Positions 1-6,858 of a stretch of DNA of 48,491 nucleotides are shown here, piece by piece (position 1 is the first letter of the stretch; every line of letters begins with the position of its first letter). The position numbers were made by a program, and so were the translations under genes. The stretch spans positions 1 through 48,491 of the forward strand of contig JAOTSS010000006.1 of NCBI GenBank assembly GCA_029864805.1, in the 5' to 3' direction. Source of the DNA: Candidatus Nitrosopumilus sp. Its GTDB lineage: Archaea; Thermoproteota; Nitrososphaeria; Nitrososphaerales; Nitrosopumilaceae. The notes under the pieces are model-generated. The model worked only from the letters and a program-made list of their open reading frames with translations, did no database searches and was not told the DNA's origin.

Positions 1-22
1 TTCACAACTTTTTTCATTTTTT
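1..22 (+). terminator. T-rich terminator of an upstream gene outside the window
   Basis: This T-rich stretch (two T runs separated by CA) is almost identical to the stretch after the first PEFG gene at 938-970. Archaeal RNA polymerase terminates at such T runs. The match suggests that the gene just left of the window is another member of the same paralogous family, but that gene is not visible here. Confidence 0.4.
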
Positions 23-61
23 AAATATACATAAATAGAGACGAATTCAATTCGCAACAAG

Positions 62-937
62 ATGAACAGTCGTACGTCGTTCGCGCTACTAGCCATTTTG
101 ACTGCAGTCGGCACCTTAACTATTTCATCAGCAGATGCGGTGGATCTTCCACCAGCATGTGTAGGATGTGCTCAAGATGAGGCCAAAGCATCAGCAAAGA
201 AAAGTTTGATGGATGCAATTCCAATATCTGTTTGGACAGATAAATCAGAGTACAATCACAATGAGATAATTAGGGTAACAGGCCAAGTAGCAAATATAGC
301 ATCTGGAAATCCAGTCACAGTAACTGTTGTGAGTCCACTTAACTCCATTGTTACAGTTAATCAAATTACTGTAGCAGCAGATAAGAGTTTTGAGACTACA
401 TTAAACACAGCAAGTGCAATGTGGAAATACGATGGTACTTACACCATTAAAGTAAACTATGGCAGTGTTGAAAAAAGCAACAGTGTAAAAGTCGAACTAA
501 TAGGTGGAGAAGCAACTTCAACAAGACCTACAACACCAAGTAAATGTGGTTCTAATGAGATAACTGCAGATGGTCAATGTATACCATTTACCATTTCAGG
601 TGGAGTAGTAAAGAGTGCAACTCTCAATACTAATGACAAATCAATTGTCATTGACATCGACGCTAAAAAAGATGGAACATTAACAGTGACCCCATCCAAA
701 AAAGTCCAAGACGGTATCTTCATGGTACTTGTTGATGGAGAACAATGGGATGATGTTGAAATTAACGGAAACAAAGTCACAGTCATGTTCCTAGCAGGCG
801 CTGAGAAAATTGAAATTATAGGTACCTTTGTGATACCAGAATTTGGTACAATTGCAGCCATGATTCTAGCAGTAGCAATTATCTCAACAATTGCAGTATC
901 TGCAAAGTCAAGACTTAGCATTATGCCAAGATACTAA
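62..937 (+). CDS. Secreted surface protein with PEFG-type C-terminal sorting signal
   Basis: The 291-residue product starts with a Sec signal peptide (hydrophobic stretch around residues 7-24, then SADA before the mature part). It ends with IPEFG (near residues 258-262), a hydrophobic segment and a basic tail. This is the PEFG-CTERM tripartite signal that thaumarchaeal archaeosortases are thought to process. The middle is beta-rich with an Ig-like region followed by a short segment with a Cys pair (KCGSNEITADGQC). The next gene is a shorter paralogue in the same direction. A TATA-like TTTAAATATA lies about 35 nt upstream of the ATG. The precise function is unknown; cell-surface location is inferred. 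Confidence 0.85.
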   Translation: MNSRTSFALLAILTAVGTLTISSADAVDLPPACVGCAQDEAKASAKKSLMDAIPISVWTDKSEYNHNEIIRVTGQVANIASGNPVTVTVVSPLNSIVTVNQITVAADKSFETTLNTASAMWKYDGTYTIKVNYGSVEKSNSVKVELIGGEATSTRPTTPSKCGSNEITADGQCIPFTISGGVVKSATLNTNDKSIVIDIDAKKDGTLTVTPSKKVQDGIFMVLVDGEQWDDVEINGNKVTVMFLAGAEKIEIIGTFVIPEFGTIAAMILAVAIISTIAVSAKSRLSIMPRY

Positions 938-971
938 GTTCACACAACTTTTTTCATTTTTTCATTTTTTA
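938..971 (+). terminator. Poly-T terminator after the first PEFG gene
   Basis: Three T runs of six separated by CA follow the stop codon directly. The first 24 bases repeat the sequence at the left edge of the window apart from a 2-nt insertion. This is a plausible intrinsic archaeal terminator; strength and use are not shown. Confidence 0.45.
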
Positions 972-1009
972 GTAGTAAAGAAAATATACAAATGAGCAGT
1001 TGAAAGCTT

Positions 1010-1810
1010 GTGGAGTTTAGAATATTTTATGCATTATTGCCATTACTAATAATTTCTACAGGAACTGTTTTTGCACAAGAATCTCTACTATCTATTGAAA
1101 CTGATGATAGCAACTATGGTGAAGGAGATACTATTGCAATTTTTGGCAATGTAAATACAATAATTGGAGATACACCAGTCTTACTACAAATTATTCATGA
1201 AGGTACAATAATAGATATTGCACAAATTACTGTGAGCCAAGATGGGACCTTTACAAAAATAATTATCGCGGAAGGAGGAGTATGGAAAAAAGGTGGAGAA
1301 TATACAATTAGAGCATTTTACCATGAACACACTGCAGAAAGTGTATTTTCATTCACTCCAGAATCAAAAGCAGTTGAAACTACAACTAATTTTGAAGTAA
1401 AAGCAGGAGATAGGGGAACATTTGATGTAAAATATACTATAAGAGGAGGGGCGGTAATAAATATGACAGTAGATTCTGAAAGTTTTGCATTGGTTGTACA
1501 AATAGATGCAATAGATGAAGGAGTAATTACACTAGATCTGCCTAGAGAATTCATAGGAGCAGAGAAACAAGACGGTAAAGATGACACGTTTATTATTCTC
1601 ATAGACAGTATAGAGATACCATATCAAGAATCAATAATAGATAAAGATTCAAGAGTAGTAACAATTAATTTTGAACAAGGAGATTCAGATATTGAGATTA
1701 TTGGAACTTATGTAGTTCCAGAATTCAGTACAGTTGCAGTAATGATTCTCATCCTAGGAATTATGGCAACAGTTGCAATGACTAGAAATAAAATTCGAAT
1801 AAAGATTTAG
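1010..1810 (+). CDS. Secreted surface protein, PEF-type C-terminal sorting signal
   Basis: This 266-residue paralogue of the preceding gene has a signal peptide (residues about 5-23, ending VFAQE), an Ig-like beta-rich body and a C-terminal VPEFS motif followed by a hydrophobic helix and a basic tail. PEFS in place of PEFG is a mild variant of the thaumarchaeal sorting motif. The start is a GTG just after an A-rich stretch; no ATG fits the signal peptide. Unlike its neighbour it has no Cys pair before the sorting domain. Its stop lies within the 3' end of the convergent cysteine desulfurase gene (4-nt overlap). Function beyond surface location is unknown. Confidence 0.8.
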   Translation: MEFRIFYALLPLLIISTGTVFAQESLLSIETDDSNYGEGDTIAIFGNVNTIIGDTPVLLQIIHEGTIIDIAQITVSQDGTFTKIIIAEGGVWKKGGEYTIRAFYHEHTAESVFSFTPESKAVETTTNFEVKAGDRGTFDVKYTIRGGAVINMTVDSESFALVVQIDAIDEGVITLDLPREFIGAEKQDGKDDTFIILIDSIEIPYQESIIDKDSRVVTINFEQGDSDIEIIGTYVVPEFSTVAVMILILGIMATVAMTRNKIRIKI

Positions 1811-2973
1811 TTTAATCCAAAAGAATATTTTTCTTTGAATGGTGAGACTAAACGTAGTTCTTTGACAACTTTTTTGAGAATACCTACGGTTTGATCAATT
1901 TCTTTCTCATTATTGAAAATTCCAATAGTTAATCGCAATGAGCCAGTTATTTGTTCTAGTGAAAATCCCATTGCTTCTAAAACATGTGAAGCCTTTTGAG
2001 TATTAACAGAACATGCTGAGCCGGTAGATGCTGCAATTCCAAATTCATCAAGTTTGATTATTAGATCCTCCCCATTAACACCAAGAAACGTGAAATGAAC
2101 ATTATTTGGCAACCTAAACTCAGAATGCCCATTTAGAGTAACTTCAGGTATGTCGTCCAATACTTTTTCAATCATTTGATCTCGTAGTTTTTTCATATGA
2201 TCCATATTTTCATCTAAGTGGGTTTTTGCGATTTCACATGCTTTTCCAAACCCCACAATATTTGCAACATTTTCAGTTCCAGAACGCAAACCATTTTCTT
2301 GACCTCCTCCCAAGATAACAGGATCAATTGAAATACCATTTTTGATGTATAATGCGCCTACTCCTTTGGGGCCATAGAGTTTATGAGATGAAATAGATAA
2401 CAAATCTATATTTAATTCCTTAACGTCAATTGGAATCTTACCAACTGCCTGTACAGCATCAGTATGAAATGGGATTTTTTTTTCATTACAGATGTTGGCA
2501 ATTTCAGATATGGGTTGGATAGTACCTACCTCATTATTTCCAAACATGATTGAGACAAGACATGTTTTCTCAGAAATGTGATTTTTAAGTTCCAGAGGGT
2601 TTATCATGCCAAACGAATCGACTGGAAGATAATCAACATCAAATCCACTTTGAGATAATTTTTTGCAAGGTTCCAAAATTGCATCATGTTCAATTAAACA
2701 TGTGATAATCTGGCATTGAGGATTTTTCATGACAATTCCTCTTAATGCAGTATTGTTAGATTCGGTACCACCAGAGGTGATAAGGATTTCAGAAGGTTCT
2801 GCATTGATTAAAGATGCAATTTGTTTTCTGGCCTTTTCAATGGCTTTGCGAGATAATCTACCATAACGATGTATAGATGATGGATTACCATACTGTTCTT
2901 TAAGGTAGGGCAGCATCGATTCTAAAACATCTTCATGAATTTTAGTGGATGCAGCATTATCAAGGTAGATCAA
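1807..2973 (-). CDS. Cysteine desulfurase, NifS/IscS-like, PLP-dependent
   Basis: This 388-residue aminotransferase class V enzyme removes sulfur from cysteine as an enzyme-bound persulfide. Visible landmarks are the N-terminal YLDNAASTK, the histidine of HTDAVQAVGK, the PLP lysine in SSHKLYGPKG, the GGGQENGLRSGTEN segment, and the active-site Cys loop in STGSACS. The start overlaps the larE stop by 4 nt, so it is translationally coupled as the last gene of larC-larE-desulfurase. Context suggests it supplies sulfur for NPN cofactor synthesis, for Fe-S assembly or for tRNA thiolation; only the enzymatic class is certain. Confidence 0.93.
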   Translation of the reverse strand: MIYLDNAASTKIHEDVLESMLPYLKEQYGNPSSIHRYGRLSRKAIEKARKQIASLINAEPSEILITSGGTESNNTALRGIVMKNPQCQIITCLIEHDAILEPCKKLSQSGFDVDYLPVDSFGMINPLELKNHISEKTCLVSIMFGNNEVGTIQPISEIANICNEKKIPFHTDAVQAVGKIPIDVKELNIDLLSISSHKLYGPKGVGALYIKNGISIDPVILGGGQENGLRSGTENVANIVGFGKACEIAKTHLDENMDHMKKLRDQMIEKVLDDIPEVTLNGHSEFRLPNNVHFTFLGVNGEDLIIKLDEFGIAASTGSACSVNTQKASHVLEAMGFSLEQITGSLRLTIGIFNNEKEIDQTVGILKKVVKELRLVSPFKEKYSFGLN

Positions 2974-3767
2974 TCTGCAACCACATTAATTTTTCCTGGT
3001 TTATACCCTTCTGGATCAATTTCAATATTACTGAAACCAATCAATTTGAATTTTTCAGAGATTTGAACCAAAATAGATTCATCAAAAACAGATATCATTT
3101 CTTTGTCAACTTCAATTTTGGCAGTTCCGTTAAGATCTCGAACCCTAACTTGTTTTAGTTTTGTTAGTTGTTTGATAACTGTTTCACCAAGTTCTATTCG
3201 AATTAGTTTTTCTGCGGTGACTCGTTGTCCCCAAGGAATACGAGATGCAAGACAAGAGTTAGATGGCTTGTCAAACACAGATAATCCAATAGATTTTGCA
3301 GCATCCCTAATTTTAGATTTTGAGAAGCCTGTTTCTACAAGTGGACTTCTTATCCCATGTTGTTTTAACGCCTCAATTCCAGGCCTATAATCACCCAAAT
3401 CATCGAGATTTGTGCCATCTACAATAATCCGCACATTATGCTCTCTTGCCAATTTAGTTAGATGATCTCCTAGTTCCATTCTGCAGTGAAAACATCGATT
3501 TGAGTCGTTTTTTATAAAATCTTCATTTTTAAGTTCATCATAATCCAAAAAGAGTTGTCGAATTCCTATCTCAGAGCATACATCAGAAGCAGCCTTTAGT
3601 TCCTCTTTAGACAAAGTTTTGTAGTCAGCAGTTACTGCGATTGCAGAATTTCCTAATTTTTGAAAAGCAGCATATGCAACAAGTGCACTATCAACACCTC
3701 CAGAAAGTGCAATCATCACTTTATTTTTATCCTCAAACCAATTTACAAGTTCATCAAGATTTGTCAT
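2970..3767 (-). CDS. larE: LarE, ATP-dependent sulfur transferase of NPN cofactor synthesis
   Basis: LarE adenylates and sulfurates the carboxylates of pyridinium-3,5-dicarboxylate mononucleotide during nickel-pincer-nucleotide synthesis. The product has the PP-loop SGGVDSA near the N-terminus, the RCFHC segment, the DGTNLDD motif and the PSNSCLASRIPWG motif. The Cys of that last motif corresponds to the sacrificial sulfur donor of Lactiplantibacillus LarE. I prefer the ATG at 3767, preceded by GGAGA at a suitable distance, over the start at 3788. It overlaps larC upstream by 14 nt and the desulfurase downstream by 4 nt, so the three are one operon. Only one Cys is seen in the donor motif. 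Confidence 0.9.
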   Translation of the reverse strand: MTNLDELVNWFEDKNKVMIALSGGVDSALVAYAAFQKLGNSAIAVTADYKTLSKEELKAASDVCSEIGIRQLFLDYDELKNEDFIKNDSNRCFHCRMELGDHLTKLAREHNVRIIVDGTNLDDLGDYRPGIEALKQHGIRSPLVETGFSKSKIRDAAKSIGLSVFDKPSNSCLASRIPWGQRVTAEKLIRIELGETVIKQLTKLKQVRVRDLNGTAKIEVDKEMISVFDESILVQISEKFKLIGFSNIEIDPEGYKPGKINVVAD

Positions 3768-4989
3768 AGAGATTCTCCAATTTCTCAATTTCTTTTCTTA
3801 GTAATGATTCTGTTTCTTTAATCGATTTATCATTGGTGTTTGATATTTTCTTTAGGTCATCAAATTCTATTTTAAAATCAGTTTTTCCTTTAAACGTATA
3901 TTTTTTATAATTAACTTTGAAAGATTGGCCGTCTAATGTTAGAAAAATATCATGGGTTGCTCTGGGAACTGTAAATCTATTAGAATCAGAAAGTCTAATT
4001 CCCAAAGTTCCAGTCTCCAACACCAATATATCAATAATATCATCCATATTTTCATAATCACATATTACAGACACAAGATTTGTAGGCCTTCCTTTCTTTG
4101 TAATGCCGGGATAGATTGAAACATCTCGGGCTCCATTATCCATGATTTTTTCAATTAGATTTCCAAGTATCTCTCCTGAAACATCATCCACATTTGTTTC
4201 AAGAATTTTCACTAAATCGATATCAAGATTATTTTGAGATCCATGAACAATTTTCAGAGAATTTGAAAAAGTCTCGAAGGTTTTTTGGCCTGCGCCATAA
4301 CCAATAGAATCAATTTTCATAGATGGGTAATATTCTACAGCATTATTTGTCAAATTTACTAAAATACACGCACCTGTAGGAGTTGTAAGTTCTTCTTTAG
4401 CGTTATTTCCTTTGATTATCAAATTTGAGTTTTTAAAGATCTCAAGAACCGCGCTTGCTGGATTAGACATACTACCATGTGAAAAGGTCACAGTCCCCCC
4501 ACCAACAGAAATAGGCAAGCATACAATTTTCTCATCAAATAAACCTAAATCTTCTAATGCAATGGTAACCCCTACAATGTCTACAAGTGTATCAATACTT
4601 GAAGCCTCATGAAAATGAACAGAATCTTCAGGAATTCCATGAATTTTGGATTCAGAAGAAATTAGAGTATCAATACAAGATTCTGCAAATATCTGGGACT
4701 TTTTTAAGAGCCCTATTTCTTTAGTCGAATCAGTAATCGCTTTTCTGATTTCTGAACCTTTTCGTTCATGAGATTCCTCATAAATTTCTAAAATTAGTTG
4801 AACGCATTCAATTCCATGTTTCTGAATTTTTTGAAAATCAATTTTTTTAATTGTTGAGTTTGAGAGAAATTTCTCAGATTTCCTAATTCCGTCTATTATC
4901 TTTTTTTTATTAGCTCCCAAATCAACTAATGAAGATAGAAGCATATCTCCAGATATTCCAGCAATCTGTGGATCAATTACTACAACCAT
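3754..4989 (-). CDS. larC: LarC, nickel insertion enzyme for NPN cofactor
   Basis: LarC (formerly DUF111) is a CTP-dependent cyclometallase that inserts nickel into the pincer nucleotide. The 411-residue product starts with the family signature DPQIAGISGDM, contains VHFHEASSIDTLVDIVG, a TPTGACIL motif and ETNVDDVSGE, and ends with a ferredoxin-like domain. In Lactiplantibacillus plantarum LarC is made by a ribosomal frameshift from two frames; here it is one uninterrupted frame. It is the first gene of the minus-strand operon, divergent from malate dehydrogenase, with a TATA-like box about 25 nt before its ATG. Confidence 0.92.
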   Translation of the reverse strand: MVVVIDPQIAGISGDMLLSSLVDLGANKKKIIDGIRKSEKFLSNSTIKKIDFQKIQKHGIECVQLILEIYEESHERKGSEIRKAITDSTKEIGLLKKSQIFAESCIDTLISSESKIHGIPEDSVHFHEASSIDTLVDIVGVTIALEDLGLFDEKIVCLPISVGGGTVTFSHGSMSNPASAVLEIFKNSNLIIKGNNAKEELTTPTGACILVNLTNNAVEYYPSMKIDSIGYGAGQKTFETFSNSLKIVHGSQNNLDIDLVKILETNVDDVSGEILGNLIEKIMDNGARDVSIYPGITKKGRPTNLVSVICDYENMDDIIDILVLETGTLGIRLSDSNRFTVPRATHDIFLTLDGQSFKVNYKKYTFKGKTDFKIEFDDLKKISNTNDKSIKETESLLRKEIEKLENLYDKS

Positions 4990-5010
4990 GATTAAAAATT
5001 ATCAAAAATA

Positions 5011-5019
5011 CTTATAAAT
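5011..5019 (-). promoter_or_regulatory. TATA-like box of larC operon
   Basis: On the minus strand the bases read ATTTATAAG and end 22 nt before the larC ATG at 4989. That is the spacing expected of an archaeal TATA box driving a nearly leaderless mRNA. Confidence 0.5.
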
Positions 5020-5048
5020 TCGACTAAAAGTTTAGGAATTTCATTAGA

Positions 5049-5057
5049 TTTATTTAT
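5049..5057 (+). promoter_or_regulatory. TATA-like box of mdh
   Basis: TTTATTTAT lies 22-30 nt before the mdh ATG at 5079. This fits leaderless transcription and shares the short divergent intergenic region with the larC promoter. Confidence 0.45.
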
Positions 5058-5079
5058 TGAAAATCAACGACGATTTTCA
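5058..5079. promoter_or_regulatory. Inverted repeat between mdh TATA box and start codon, possible operator
   Basis: TGAAAATC (5058-5065) and GATTTTCA (5072-5079) form a perfect 8-bp inverted repeat with a 6-nt centre. It abuts the TATA box and ends on the A of the mdh ATG, so it would cover the transcription start. A bound regulator could block initiation; the regulator is unknown. Confidence 0.35.
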
Positions 5080-5993
5080 TGATTACAATAATTGGTTCTG
5101 GAAAAGTAGGTGGAGATGCAGCACTATTCTCAGCATTAAAGAGATTGGATGATCAAATTTTGTTACTTGATGTTGCCAAAGGGCTTCCACAAGGTGAAGC
5201 AATGGATATCAATCATATGCTGTCAGAACAAGGAATTGACGTAGAAGTCAAGGGATCAAATGATTTTGCAGATATGAAAGGCTCAGATGTAGTTGTAGTA
5301 GTTGCAGGTTCAGGAAGAAAACCAGGAATGACAAGAATGGATCTTTTGAAAATTAATGCATCAATTGTAAAGAGCGTTGTAGAAAATATTAAAAAACATG
5401 CAGACAATTCAATGATAATTCCAGTTACAAATCCACTTGATCCCATGGCATACATAACTTACAAAGTTTCAGGATTTGATAGAAGCAGAGTATTCGGAAT
5501 GGGAGGTATGCTTGATTTGTCAAGATTTAGACAATTTATTCACGAAGCAACAGGACATTCTCGTGATTCAATCAGAGCATTAGTAATTGGAGAACATGGT
5601 GAAAATATGCTACCACTGCCAAGATTTTCATCAGTATCAGGAATTCCATTATCAACATTTCTTCCAAAAGAAAAATTAGATGAATTAATTCAAAATACAA
5701 AACAAGTTGCAGCCAAAGTGATCGAATTGAAAGGAGCTACAGTACATGCACCAGGAAATGCAATTTCTGCAATTGTAGAATCAGTGGTAAGAGACAGAAA
5801 GCAAGTAATTCCAGTTGCAACATACCTTGACGGTGAATACGGTCATTCTGATGTAACAATTGGCGTTCCAGCAATAATTGGAAAAAAAGGTGTGGAGAAA
5901 GTTATTGAATTAGATCTAAATGATGAAGAAAGACAGGTCTTTGATAAAGGCGTTGAAAGTGTTAAAAATGCCATTTCGGGTATTGAGATCTAA
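5079..5993 (+). CDS. mdh: Malate dehydrogenase (LDH/MDH superfamily)
   Basis: This 304-residue NAD(P)-dependent enzyme interconverts malate and oxaloacetate in central carbon metabolism. It has the Rossmann [10 protein letters not shown], the mobile-loop segment [15 protein letters not shown], and the catalytic His in GEHGEN. Arg in the loop position that is Gln in lactate dehydrogenases favours malate as substrate. The family usually reads GAGNVG at the nucleotide loop; here it is GSGKVG. It is divergent from larC, and larB starts 33 nt downstream, which places it among NPN cofactor genes. A T run after the stop might reduce read-through into larB. Confidence 0.92.
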   Translation: MITIIGSGKVGGDAALFSALKRLDDQILLLDVAKGLPQGEAMDINHMLSEQGIDVEVKGSNDFADMKGSDVVVVVAGSGRKPGMTRMDLLKINASIVKSVVENIKKHADNSMIIPVTNPLDPMAYITYKVSGFDRSRVFGMGGMLDLSRFRQFIHEATGHSRDSIRALVIGEHGENMLPLPRFSSVSGIPLSTFLPKEKLDELIQNTKQVAAKVIELKGATVHAPGNAISAIVESVVRDRKQVIPVATYLDGEYGHSDVTIGVPAIIGKKGVEKVIELDLNDEERQVFDKGVESVKNAISGIEI

Positions 5994-6026
5994 GCATTTT
6001 TTTAATCTAACAGAGAAAAGTCATCA

Positions 6027-6802
6027 TTGGAGATTAATGAGATTTTAGAATCGTTAAGTGTGGGAAAAATTTCAATAAACAATGCAAAAAAGCTTCTTCA
6101 TTATATTCAATTGAAGAAGTAGAAGGATTTGCAAAAATTGATATCAACAGGAGAAAAAGACGAGGCATTCCAGAAGTAATTTTTGCAGAAACTAAAGAAA
6201 CAGAAGAGATTAAAAAAATTATCAAAAAAACTTTGGAAAAATCAAATTCAGTGATAATTTCAAGAATTAAGAAAAATGACTATCCAAAGATTTTGGCATT
6301 TGCTAAAAGATTAAAAATTACAATAAAGACTGGAAAAAAATCATCAACATTATTGCTATTTAAAAAACCAATTGCATTTCAGGGAGGAAAGGTAGGGATA
6401 CTTACAGCAGGTACTTCAGACATTGGTGTTGCAGAAGAATCTAGATTGATGTGCGAAGCAATGAATTGTAAATGCATTACAGGTTATGATGTAGGTGTTG
6501 CAGGAATTCAAAGAATTTTTCCAATTTTAAAAAAAATGATTAAAGAAGATGTTGAGTGCATCATAGTTGCTGCAGGAATGGAGGGGGCTTTGGCCACACT
6601 TGTTTCATCCATGGTAGATATTCCAGTCATAGGGATTCCAACATCTGTAGGATATGGATATGGAGAAAAAGGAATATCGGCATTGGCATCAATGCTTCAA
6701 AGTTGTTCTTTGGGATTATCAGTGGTCAATATCGATAATGGGATTGCTGCTGGGGGCATTGCTGCAAATATTGCAAACAGATCAATTAGAAAAAAAGATT
6801 AA
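6027..6802 (+). CDS. larB: LarB (pyridinium-3,5-biscarboxylate mononucleotide synthase), split by a -1 frameshift
   Basis: LarB carboxylates and hydrolyses nicotinate adenine dinucleotide in the first NPN step. Frame one (TTG at 6027 to TAG at 6120) encodes a typical LarB N-terminus with GKISINNAKK. The conserved RRGIPEVIFAETK block and the PurE-like domain (GILTAGTSDIGVAEE, VAAGMEGALATLV, GIAAGGIAAN) lie in a second frame, open from 6080 to 6802. That second frame has no ATG, GTG or TTG before 6233, too late to include the conserved block. The frames meet at A AAA AAG (6086-6092); a -1 slip there gives a 258-residue protein of normal family length. Alternatives are a homopolymer sequencing error or a real pseudogene. 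Confidence 0.8.
6086..6119 (+). promoter_or_regulatory. Slippery heptamer and hairpin, candidate -1 frameshift signal in larB
   Basis: In the larB starting frame the bases are read GCA AAA AAG, which contains A AAA AAG, the heptamer used in E. coli dnaX. CTTCTTCA (6093-6100) can pair with TGAAGAAG (6112-6119), an 8-bp stem with an 11-nt loop. The stem begins right after the heptamer, closer than the usual 5-8 nt, so its role as a stimulator is doubtful. The zero-frame stop TAG follows at 6120. Confidence 0.45.
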
Positions 6803-6827
6803 CCAATAACAATCCACCTCGGAAATC

Positions 6828-6836
6828 ATATATAAG
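6828..6836 (+). promoter_or_regulatory. TATA-like box of the radical SAM gene
   Basis: ATATATAAG lies 23-31 nt before the ATG at 6859. This good archaeal TATA match supports the ATG rather than the preceding TTG (6856) as start and indicates a leaderless transcript. Confidence 0.55.
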
Positions 6837-6858
6837 ATGTTTTAACGAAGTCTGGTTG

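Noticed and set aside
5213..5455. 80-residue minus-strand frame inside mdh
   Set aside because: It is a shadow frame of a confidently assigned gene.
5994..6004. T run after mdh as a true terminator separating mdh from larB
   Set aside because: Seven T could terminate, but the 33-nt gap and lack of a TATA box before larB favour a shared transcript.
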